From: CAZUZS01 sp964624795
Lineage (GTDB): Bacteria; Calditrichota; Calditrichia; RBG-13-44-9
DNA: 5,826 nucleotides
Assembly (NCBI GenBank): GCA_964624795.1
Contig: CAZUZS010000148.1
Coordinates: 1-5,826 of the forward strand
Reading direction: 5' to 3'
How positions within the stretch are numbered: position 1 is the stretch's first letter; each line of letters opens with the position of its first letter. Both the position numbers and the translations under genes were made by a program. Positions 1 to 5,761 of the stretch are shown in pieces. Under the pieces are notes generated by a model. It was not told where the DNA came from. It saw only the letters and a list, made by a program, of their open reading frames with translations, and searched no databases.

Positions 1-2
1 CC

Positions 3-2420
3 GCATTGATCTCTGCCGGCAGCTCAGGCGCGATCTATTTTGCGCTGGCGAAAATGCTCCCCATTGCCGGCACTCACTGGTATCTGATTGCCGGTGCCGC
101 CGGTCTGGTGACCTTTGTCGCCTCCAACTGGATGGGCATCCGGCAGCGCCGCACCACGCGCATGCTGGGATACTCTTCCGTGGGGCAGATGGGACTGCTG
201 CTATCGGTATTGGGCCTGGGGTATTATCTCGACCCTCAATTCACCCACTTTAAATTCATCATTGCCGCCCTGTTCTTTAACCACTTTTTCGCCAAGGCGG
301 GACTATACTGGCTGGCCGGCGTTGTCCGAAAGGACAAAATTGATGACTGGTCGGTTTTGCGGAACCAGCCATTCTATCAATTCCTCCTCGGCCTTTTTGT
401 CTTCGCCCTGCTCGGCTTTCCGCCATTCGCCGGTTTTTTTGGCAAATGGTCACTGGTAATGATGCTGGCGCAGAAGCAGATGTTTCCATGGATTGCCTTT
501 TTGCTGATCGGCTCCCTGCTGGAAGCGGTCTACCTGCTGCGCTGGTTTGGCTTTGCTATACGGGGCGAAGCCGTCGTGCCGGCCGGACAAGCGGCTTCAG
601 TAGGCCAAAAATCCGCCCTGTGGATTTTTGCCGGGTTTACCCTGTTGAGCGGCTGGGCGGCATCGCAGCAGATACTTGAAGTATCGATGCTCTTTTACTG
701 GCCGCTGGCAGCAGCGCTGGCGCTGTTTGCGCTGGACTGGCTGCCCGCAAAAATAAAGGGATTTCTTACCCTCGCTTTCCTGGCTGTCTACGGCTGGAAG
801 GTGCAGGGACAACTTTCAGGTTGGGCATCCTACTTCAGCCTGATCTTCCTGGGCGGCGGATTTGTCATGACCATTGCCACGCTGGCACGCAAAGGCCGCT
901 CTGCAGGGTTCTATCCCATGCTGACCCTGATGCTGGGTTCGCTGGCAGGTCTGCTTCTGGCAAATGATATGCTGGCGTTTTTCATGGCCTGGGAATTGAT
1001 GACCCTTGCTTCATACCTGATCATTCTGCGAGGCAGCCGGGCGGAAAAAGCCGCACTCAATTATATCCTGTTTTCGCTGGCCGGGGCTTACCTGATTCTG
1101 GGCGGATTTGCCATGGCATACGGGCAGGGCCACTCATTCAGCCTGGCTGTTCTGGCACAGGCCGGGTCGCAGGCGGGCTTTGTTTTTTCACTGATCGCCC
1201 TGGGTTTCCTTGTCAAAGTGGCTGCCATCGGTCTGCACATCTGGGCACCGGGCGCCTATGCGGAGTCGGAAGATGATTTCACCCCCATGTTTTCCGGCAT
1301 CCTGTCCAAAGCCGGGATCCTCGGTTTGTTGATCCTGCTGGCAAAAATGGGTTCACCTCTCCTGGTCAGGATTCCCCTGACCGCGGTGTTGGGCTGGATC
1401 GGGGTATTGACCGCATTTTTTGCCACATTGTATGCCGTTTTCCAGGAAGATGTCAAAAAGATGCTGGCCTGGTCCAGCGTCGGACAGGTTGGCTATATCG
1501 TCCTGGGACTGGCTGCCATGAGTCACCTGGGCTGGGCAGCCGCGTTGTGGCACACCATGAACCATTTCCTTTTCAAAGGACTGCTTTTCCTGGCGGTGGC
1601 AGGCGTTATTTACCGTACCGGCACCCGCAACATGTATGAAATGGGCGGACTGATCAAAAAGATGCCGCTGTCTTTTATCAGCGTGCTGATGGGCATAATC
1701 GCGTTGTCCGGGGTGCCGCCTTTGACGGGATTCGGCGGCAAATGGCTGCTCTACGAGGCGCTGATCGAGCGGGGCTGGTATCTGCAGACCGGCGTGGCCT
1801 TTTTTGCCAGCACCATTGCCTTTTTATACTGCTACCGGCTGATTCACTCGATTTTCCTCGGCATGCCGAAGCCCAAGCACAGGGAAGTGAAAGAAGCGCC
1901 GGTGTGGTTCATTATCCCGCAATATATCCTGATTATCGCGATCATGGCATTCTCGATCTTCCCGAAATTGCTTCTGCAGCCTATATCGGCCATGATCGAT
2001 CCGGTATTTCCCGCCACCCTGCACTGGAGCCAATCGACGGTGTATAGTTCACTGGGCTACTGGAACGGGATGATCATCATGATCGTTGTGGCTGTTATTT
2101 TTGTCGGCCTGGTCATCTACCTTATGCTGGTGGGTCCAAAGCCGCAGAAAGTCAAACCATTTAATATAGTGTTTGCAGCCGAGCGGCCGGAGCGGCCGGA
2201 GACCACCCATTATGCCTATGGCTTTTTCAGACCTTATGAACGGGCGATGGCACCAATCTTACGCCCCCTGGTCAGGCAATTCTGGGCCAGCGTGAGCGAA
2301 TGGACTCAGACTTCGGCTGATGTGCTGCGACAGATCTACACCGGCAATATTCAAACCTATGCCATGTACATATTCTTTTTGGGACTGGTTCTCTACCTGT
2401 TTTCTGTAGGAGTGCATTAA
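3..2420 (+). CDS. Tandem double antiporter-like membrane subunit (NuoL/M/N, EchA/HyfB type), 5' partial
   Basis: Ion-translocating membrane subunit of a complex I/group 4 hydrogenase-like complex. The reading frame is open from base 3, so the true start lies upstream; the TTG at base 6 falls inside a helix and is not a start. Residues are numbered from that TTG. Two antiporter modules are visible. Module 1 is truncated at its front and has SSVGQMG (57-63), NHFFAK (92-97 region, K96) and GFPPFAGFFGKW (137-148). Module 2 has WELMTLASYL (329-338, conserved TM5 Glu E330), K404 in TM7, HIWAP (411-415), K435 in TM8, SSVGQVG (490-496), NHFLFK (519-524, K524) and GVPPLTGFGGKW (569-580). Matching motifs recur about 430 residues apart. 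The C-terminus has a further TM helix, a polar linker with ERPERPE (726-732), an amphipathic stretch and a last TM helix (about 785-800). Comparing the modules, roughly 150 or more residues are missing at the N-terminus. The stop overlaps the next ATG by one base. Family assignment is secure; H+ versus Na+ cannot be told. Confidence 0.93.
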   Translation, partial: ALISAGSSGAIYFALAKMLPIAGTHWYLIAGAAGLVTFVASNWMGIRQRRTTRMLGYSSVGQMGLLLSVLGLGYYLDPQFTHFKFIIAALFFNHFFAKAGLYWLAGVVRKDKIDDWSVLRNQPFYQFLLGLFVFALLGFPPFAGFFGKWSLVMMLAQKQMFPWIAFLLIGSLLEAVYLLRWFGFAIRGEAVVPAGQAASVGQKSALWIFAGFTLLSGWAASQQILEVSMLFYWPLAAALALFALDWLPAKIKGFLTLAFLAVYGWKVQGQLSGWASYFSLIFLGGGFVMTIATLARKGRSAGFYPMLTLMLGSLAGLLLANDMLAFFMAWELMTLASYLIILRGSRAEKAALNYILFSLAGAYLILGGFAMAYGQGHSFSLAVLAQAGSQAGFVFSLIALGFLVKVAAIGLHIWAPGAYAESEDDFTPMFSGILSKAGILGLLILLAKMGSPLLVRIPLTAVLGWIGVLTAFFATLYAVFQEDVKKMLAWSSVGQVGYIVLGLAAMSHLGWAAALWHTMNHFLFKGLLFLAVAGVIYRTGTRNMYEMGGLIKKMPLSFISVLMGIIALSGVPPLTGFGGKWLLYEALIERGWYLQTGVAFFASTIAFLYCYRLIHSIFLGMPKPKHREVKEAPVWFIIPQYILIIAIMAFSIFPKLLLQPISAMIDPVFPATLHWSQSTVYSSLGYWNGMIIMIVVAVIFVGLVIYLMLVGPKPQKVKPFNIVFAAERPERPETTHYAYGFFRPYERAMAPILRPLVRQFWASVSEWTQTSADVLRQIYTGNIQTYAMYIFFLGLVLYLFSVGVH
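2181..2201 (+). repeat. Short in-frame direct repeat, GAGCGGCCG x 2.3
   Basis: Two perfect copies of the 9-base unit GAGCGGCCG (2181-2189 and 2190-2198) are followed by GAG. The repeat is in frame and encodes Glu-Arg-Pro-Glu-Arg-Pro-Glu in the polar linker before the C-terminal helices of the antiporter subunit. It is probably slippage-derived linker sequence; copy number may vary between relatives without breaking the frame. Confidence 0.8.
2408..2412 (+). promoter_or_regulatory. Ribosome binding site for the NuoH-like gene
   Basis: AGGAG lies 7 bases before the ATG at 2420, inside the last codons of the antiporter gene. Together with the one-base stop/start overlap (TAATG) it fixes the NuoH-like start and points to translational coupling. 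Confidence 0.8.
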
Positions 2421-3252
2421 TGGAAAATATATTGATCAAAATCGCTTATGCCCTGGCTTCGCTGTTCCTGATTTTTAATTACGGTATGCTGCTGATGGGC
2501 TTTACACAAAAAATAGTCGCCCGCGTGCACGGCCGTTACGGACCGCCGTTCTGGCAGCCGTATGTGGACGTCATCAAAACCCTCTCGATGCGCACGGCCA
2601 TTTCACACGGCATCATGTTCTACCTGGGGCCGGTTTTCCGGCTGGCCGGCGGTATCGGCGTCTATCTGTTTGTGCCGGCTGTTTTCGGGTCGGTATGGCT
2701 TCAGAATTTCAGTTTCAGCGGGGATGTCATTCTCATTATTTATTTCATTTTCTTCGGTATGCTGGGGATGGCCCTGGGTGCCGGTGAAAGCGGGCATCCC
2801 TTCTCGGCAATGGGTGTCATGCGCGGTCTGTCGTTGACCACCGCATCGGAAGTGCCTTTCGCCCTGGCGATTATTGCCCTTGCCGCTCAGCATCATACCC
2901 TGTCCGTGACGGAAATTGTTGCCGCACAGCAGGGCGGAATCATGCACTGGAATGTATTTACCAATCCCCTGGCGACCGTTGCCGGGATGCTGGCATTCCT
3001 GGGAATGATGATGCACTCGCCTTTCGATCTGCATATCGCACCACAGGAAATCCCGATCGGCCCGCCGACCGAGTTTCACAGCAGCTTTCTGGCGATGATG
3101 CAGGCCAACCGCGCCTTTTTCGCATCTGCCAAACTGATCCTTTTTATGAACCTGTTCTTTGGCGGGGCGACATCGATACCGGAAATGGTTATAAAAACGT
3201 TTCTGCTGTTTATGTATTGTGTGGTGGTCGGGGTGGTTTTCCCGCGCTTTAA
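2420..3252 (+). CDS. NuoH-like (EchB/HyfC-type) membrane subunit, 3' end lost in assembly gap
   Basis: Multi-helix membrane subunit that in complex I and group 4 hydrogenases anchors the peripheral arm and links redox chemistry to the antiporters. 277 residues are readable, with several hydrophobic helices. Family motifs in order: GRYGPPFWQPYVDVIKTLS (38-56), matching the RxGP...QPxxDxxK loop; GAGESGHPFSAMGVMRG (120-136); SEVPF with E144 (143-147); SPFDLHIAPQEIPIGPPTEF (200-219), the acidic cytoplasmic loop next to the Q/active-site channel, with E210 and E218; and FPRF (274-277) just before the gap, where the family usually continues with a basic residue and a final helix. The next codon is AAN, so Lys or Asn. 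Relatives run to about 310-320 residues, so about 30-45 residues and the stop are missing. Any translation through the N run into TFYGKRIG is an artefact. The start is set by AGGAG and the overlap with the upstream stop. Confidence 0.93.
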
Positions 3253-3352
3253 NNNNNNNNNNNNNNNNNNNNNNNNNNNNNNNNNNNNNNNNNNNNNNNN
3301 NNNNNNNNNNNNNNNNNNNNNNNNNNNNNNNNNNNNNNNNNNNNNNNNNNNN
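3253..3352. other. Assembly gap, 100 N
   Basis: A run of exactly 100 undetermined bases, a conventional placeholder for a gap of unknown length. It removes the 3' end of the NuoH-like gene and the ribosome binding site, and possibly the true start, of the NuoB-like gene. From the last full NuoH codon to the ATG at 3360 there are 109 bases (about 36 codons). That is roughly what is needed to finish the NuoH-like protein, so the real gap may be close to this size, but a larger one cannot be excluded. Confidence 0.97.
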
Positions 3353-3359
3353 ACATTTT

Positions 3360-3986
3360 ATGGAAAAAGAATTGGATGAAATACTGACACCCGCACAGCC
3401 CGGTCCCGAGTATGACGACTACTACTGCGATGCTTTGCCCAAATCGGTATCACCGGCGGCGACCAAAGTGCTGCGGAAGTTCTATAACTGGGCCCAGGCG
3501 AATTCGTTGTGGGTATTGGGATTCGGCACGGGATGCGGATCGATTGAATTGCCGCCCCTCTACACCGCCCGTTACGATGTGTCCCGTTTCGGCATCTTCC
3601 CCCGCCCCACGCCGCGGCAGTCCAGCGTTTTTATCATCAGCGGGTATGCAGCGGTAAAAACCCTGAAGCGCATAATCCGCAGTTACGAGCAAATGCAGAA
3701 TCCCAAGTTCGTGATGGCGCTGGGCAGTTGCACCATTAACGGCGGTATGTATTTCGACAGTTACAACACCATCAACCGGCTGGATCATTATATCCCGGTG
3801 GATGTGTATGTGGCCGGATGCATGCCTCGCCCCGAATCGCTGTTAGCGGGATTTACCAAACTGAAAGAACTGATCCAGGCCGGCAAGGCCGAGGGCGCCA
3901 ATCAGTATGCCGAAAAATTCGAATGGTACAAAACCAATCAGAAAAAAGTGATAAAAAACTGGGATTTACCGGACTATAACTGGTAG
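3360..3986 (+). CDS. NuoB-like Fe-S small subunit (EchC/HyfI type) with one N2-cluster cysteine missing
   Basis: Peripheral-arm Fe-S subunit that in relatives holds the [4Fe-4S] cluster next to the active-site or quinone cavity and passes electrons to it. Read from the ATG at 3360 it is 208 residues. The start is the first ATG after the gap; its ribosome site is in the N run, so a start further upstream is possible. Family signatures: GTGCGSIELPP (56-66), RYDVSRFGIFPRPTPRQ (71-87), GSCTINGGMY (122-131), IPVDVYVAGCMPRPE (145-159). Cysteines C59, C124 and C154 match three of the four N2 ligands in NuoB, with spacings of about 65 and 30 as expected. The neighbour of C59, which is Cys in NuoB (tandem CC), is Gly60. 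The hydrogenase pattern (C-x-x-C before I-E) is also absent. Another cysteine, C23, lies in an acidic N-terminal stretch. The cluster may be three-Cys-ligated, use another ligand or be altered. The next gene starts 6 bases after the stop. Confidence 0.92.
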   Translation: MEKELDEILTPAQPGPEYDDYYCDALPKSVSPAATKVLRKFYNWAQANSLWVLGFGTGCGSIELPPLYTARYDVSRFGIFPRPTPRQSSVFIISGYAAVKTLKRIIRSYEQMQNPKFVMALGSCTINGGMYFDSYNTINRLDHYIPVDVYVAGCMPRPESLLAGFTKLKELIQAGKAEGANQYAEKFEWYKTNQKKVIKNWDLPDYNW

Positions 3987-3988
3987 GA
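3985..3988 (+). promoter_or_regulatory. Ribosome binding site for the NuoC-like gene
   Basis: AGGA overlaps the TAG stop of the NuoB-like gene and sits 4 bases before the ATG at 3993. The spacing is short but acceptable, and the arrangement suggests coupled translation. Confidence 0.55.
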
Positions 3989-3992
3989 AATT

Positions 3993-4571
3993 ATGGAAAG
4001 ACTGATCGAACATATAAACTCGAAATTCATTGTGCTGGATTACCGTATCCAGCGTAAAAATCTGGCATTTGTCACACTGAAAGCAAACCAGGCGGTTGAC
4101 GCGCTGACCTGCCTGCGTGACACCGAGGGGTATCACCACCTGGTGATGATCTCTGCGGTCGATTACATCGGGAACGATATATTTCAACTCACTTACCTGC
4201 TGCACAACTACCGGAATCATACCGATATCGCGATACGGGTTGAAATTGACCGTGATAGCCCAAAAATGGAAAGCATTCATCATCTTTGGGCAACAGCGCA
4301 GGTCTACCAGCGGGAATTGAAAGAAATGTACGGGATTGATTTTCCGGGCAGCCCGCGGGTTGATGAGCCGATGCTGCTTGAAGGCTGGCAGGATATGCCG
4401 CCCATGCGCAAAGAATTCAATACCAAAGCATACGCTGACGAGACCTTCTTCCCGAGAGAAGGCCGTCAGACATTCGATCCCAAAACGATAATGGAAGAGA
4501 AACTTTATCCTTCGGAAACCGAGGTAAAAAATGAAATCAAACAACGTGTCCGCGCCAACCGAGGCGAATAA
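3993..4571 (+). CDS. NuoC-like 30 kDa subunit (EchD type)
   Basis: Peripheral-arm structural subunit (complex I 30 kDa family) that packs against the NuoB- and NuoD-like proteins and helps hold them on the membrane arm. It is 192 residues long and complete. The family hallmark is at 105-142: YQRELKEMYGIDFPG, then PMLLEGWQDMPPMRKEF. This matches the usual ERExxDxFGIxFxG...LLPExWxGxPLRKDF pattern. The N-terminal half has the mixed alpha/beta composition usual for the family and no metal-binding motif; its only cysteine is C40. It stands as a separate gene rather than fused to NuoD as in HycE/HyfG of formate hydrogenlyase, so the arrangement is Ech-like or complex I-like. The start is supported by AGGA upstream. 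The last 41 bases, encoding the basic tail KQRVRANRGE, also encode the start of the next gene in another frame. Confidence 0.93.
   Translation: MERLIEHINSKFIVLDYRIQRKNLAFVTLKANQAVDALTCLRDTEGYHHLVMISAVDYIGNDIFQLTYLLHNYRNHTDIAIRVEIDRDSPKMESIHHLWATAQVYQRELKEMYGIDFPGSPRVDEPMLLEGWQDMPPMRKEFNTKAYADETFFPREGRQTFDPKTIMEEKLYPSETEVKNEIKQRVRANRGE
4521..4524 (+). promoter_or_regulatory. Ribosome binding site for the NuoD-like gene, inside the NuoC-like gene
   Basis: GAGG, followed by an A-rich spacer of 6 bases and the ATG at 4531, lies inside the NuoC-like coding region. It supports the overlapping start over a later one; the next in-frame ATG (M61) would delete the conserved GPQHPG loop. Confidence 0.65.
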
Positions 4572-5757
4572 TATCAATACACTGGTCGATCTTATCCGGC
4601 CAACCCATGCCTGGGCACCATTCTGGAACCAGCAACCTGAGCTGGACCTGGCATCGGGTAAATATTTGAAAATATGGCACGGTCCCCAGCACCCCGGCGT
4701 TACCGGCAACATGGCGCTGGAAGTGACCCTGGAAGGCGATGTCATTCGCGAATGCCGCACCCACGTGGGTTACCTGCATCGCGGGTTTGAAAAACTGATG
4801 GAACGGCGCTCCTATATTCAGTGCTTCCCCATCGTGTGCCGGATCTGCGTGCCGGAACCGGATTACAACGAGTATCTTTTTGCCACCGCCGTGGAAGAAC
4901 TGGCCGGGATCGAAATCCCGGAACGGGCCAGATGGATCCGCGCGCTGGTTCTGGAAATGATTCGCGTTGCCTCCATGACCATGGGGCTGGGCGGTCAGGC
5001 CGGCTCATTCGGCCTGGGGCCGATCGGTCAATGGGCGGTGACCCATCGTGATTTCCTGCTCGACCTGTTTGAGGAACTGACCGGCGGCCGTGTTTACCAT
5101 ATGTATATCCTGCCCGGCGGCGTGCGCCAGGATTTGCCGGAGGGATTTGCCGGACGCCTGGAAACGGTGCTTGCCAAAATAGAAAAACTGATGTCGGAAA
5201 TAGAGAAAGTAATGTTCACCAATGCGGTCTTTAAAGCCCGTGCTAAAGGATTGGGTGTAATCCCGGTCGAATGGATTGAACCGTTCGGCATCACCGGAAC
5301 CACCGCCCGTGCGGCAGGCGTACCCCTGGATGTGCGCAAAAACAATCCCTACCTGGTTTACGATCAACTGGATTTCAATATGATCACCGGAACCGCATCC
5401 GATGTTTACGAACGCACCTCGCTGCGCCGGGAGGAAATCCTCCTCTCCATCAAACTGATCCGGCAAATCCTGCAGAAGATGCCGAAATCCGGACCGGTGC
5501 GCAGCAAGCTGCCCAATGTGCTGCACTGGAAGGTTCCGGCCGGAGAAACCTATGTGCGGGCCGAAGCCGGGCGCGGCGAAATGGGCTATTACATGGTGTC
5601 CGACGGCAGCGAATACCCCCGCCGCGTTCATGTGCGGGGCGCCAGCTATACGCACGCCATGGCCCTGTTGGAGCAACTGGCGGTTGGCAACAGTATTGCC
5701 GATCTTGCCGGAATAATGGTCTCTTTACAAACCTGTCCACCAGAAATTGAGAGATAG
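4531..5757 (+). CDS. NuoD-like / [NiFe]-hydrogenase large-subunit-like protein with altered metal motifs (Ehr type)
   Basis: Catalytic-type subunit of the peripheral arm, 408 residues and complete. Family signatures: HGPQHPGVTGN (50-60); HVGYLHRGFEKLMERRSYIQ (78-97), shared by NuoD and group 4 hydrogenases; NEYLFATAVEEL (113-124), complex I-like; RWIRALVLEMIRV (134-146); GRGEMGYYMVSDGS (347-360). Hydrogenases hold Ni-Fe with C-x-x-C at the front and DPCxxC near the end. Here the front motif reads R-I-C106-V-P-E109 and the end motif S-L-Q-T-C402-P-P-E405-I-E-R. The terminal-ligand cysteines are therefore kept, and both bridging cysteines align with Glu. Two more cysteines, C98 and C103, sit beside the first motif. 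The protein ends in E-R, where hydrogenase large subunits lacking a cleaved tail also end. The Asp and Tyr residues of the complex I quinone site (PYTDRLDY) read P-I-V-C-R-I-C-V. It is thus neither a normal hydrogenase nor a normal quinone reductase. A role as the redox core of an Ehr-type ion pump is inferred; its substrate is unknown. An N-terminal extension of about 48 residues precedes the conserved core. Confidence 0.93.
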   Translation: MKSNNVSAPTEANNINTLVDLIRPTHAWAPFWNQQPELDLASGKYLKIWHGPQHPGVTGNMALEVTLEGDVIRECRTHVGYLHRGFEKLMERRSYIQCFPIVCRICVPEPDYNEYLFATAVEELAGIEIPERARWIRALVLEMIRVASMTMGLGGQAGSFGLGPIGQWAVTHRDFLLDLFEELTGGRVYHMYILPGGVRQDLPEGFAGRLETVLAKIEKLMSEIEKVMFTNAVFKARAKGLGVIPVEWIEPFGITGTTARAAGVPLDVRKNNPYLVYDQLDFNMITGTASDVYERTSLRREEILLSIKLIRQILQKMPKSGPVRSKLPNVLHWKVPAGETYVRAEAGRGEMGYYMVSDGSEYPRRVHVRGASYTHAMALLEQLAVGNSIADLAGIMVSLQTCPPEIER

Positions 5758-5761
5758 AACA

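Noticed and set aside
6..8. TTG as the start of the antiporter gene.
   Set aside because: The frame is open upstream to the window edge, and the first residues fall in the middle of an antiporter helix bundle; the gene is truncated by the window.
2181..2201. CGGCCG palindromes as an operator or hairpin.
   Set aside because: They are a by-product of the in-frame 9-base repeat inside a coding region, with no promoter elements or U-tract nearby.
2603..3079. Open frame of 158 codons on the minus strand.
   Set aside because: Opposite the NuoH-like gene, whose conserved loops span this exact region; no domain or ribosome site supports the antisense frame.
3251..3379. Reading the NuoH-like frame through the N run to a stop at 3379.
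   Set aside because: The N length is arbitrary, and the residues after it are the NuoB-like start read in another frame. The real stop is in the gap.
3966..4760. Long open frame of 264 codons on the minus strand.
   Set aside because: It lies opposite the NuoC-like gene and the start of the NuoD-like gene, both with clear family motifs on the plus strand. Its translation shows no recognisable domain, so it is an antisense shadow.
5005..5676. Open frame of 223 codons on the minus strand.
   Set aside because: Shadow of the NuoD-like gene; the translation is rich in His, Gly and Arg without family features, and the plus strand has conserved motifs throughout.
4531..5757. Calling this an active [NiFe]-hydrogenase large subunit.
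   Set aside because: Both CxxC motifs lack the second cysteine and the C-terminal D-P before the Cys is missing, so a normal NiFe(CN)2CO site is not supported.
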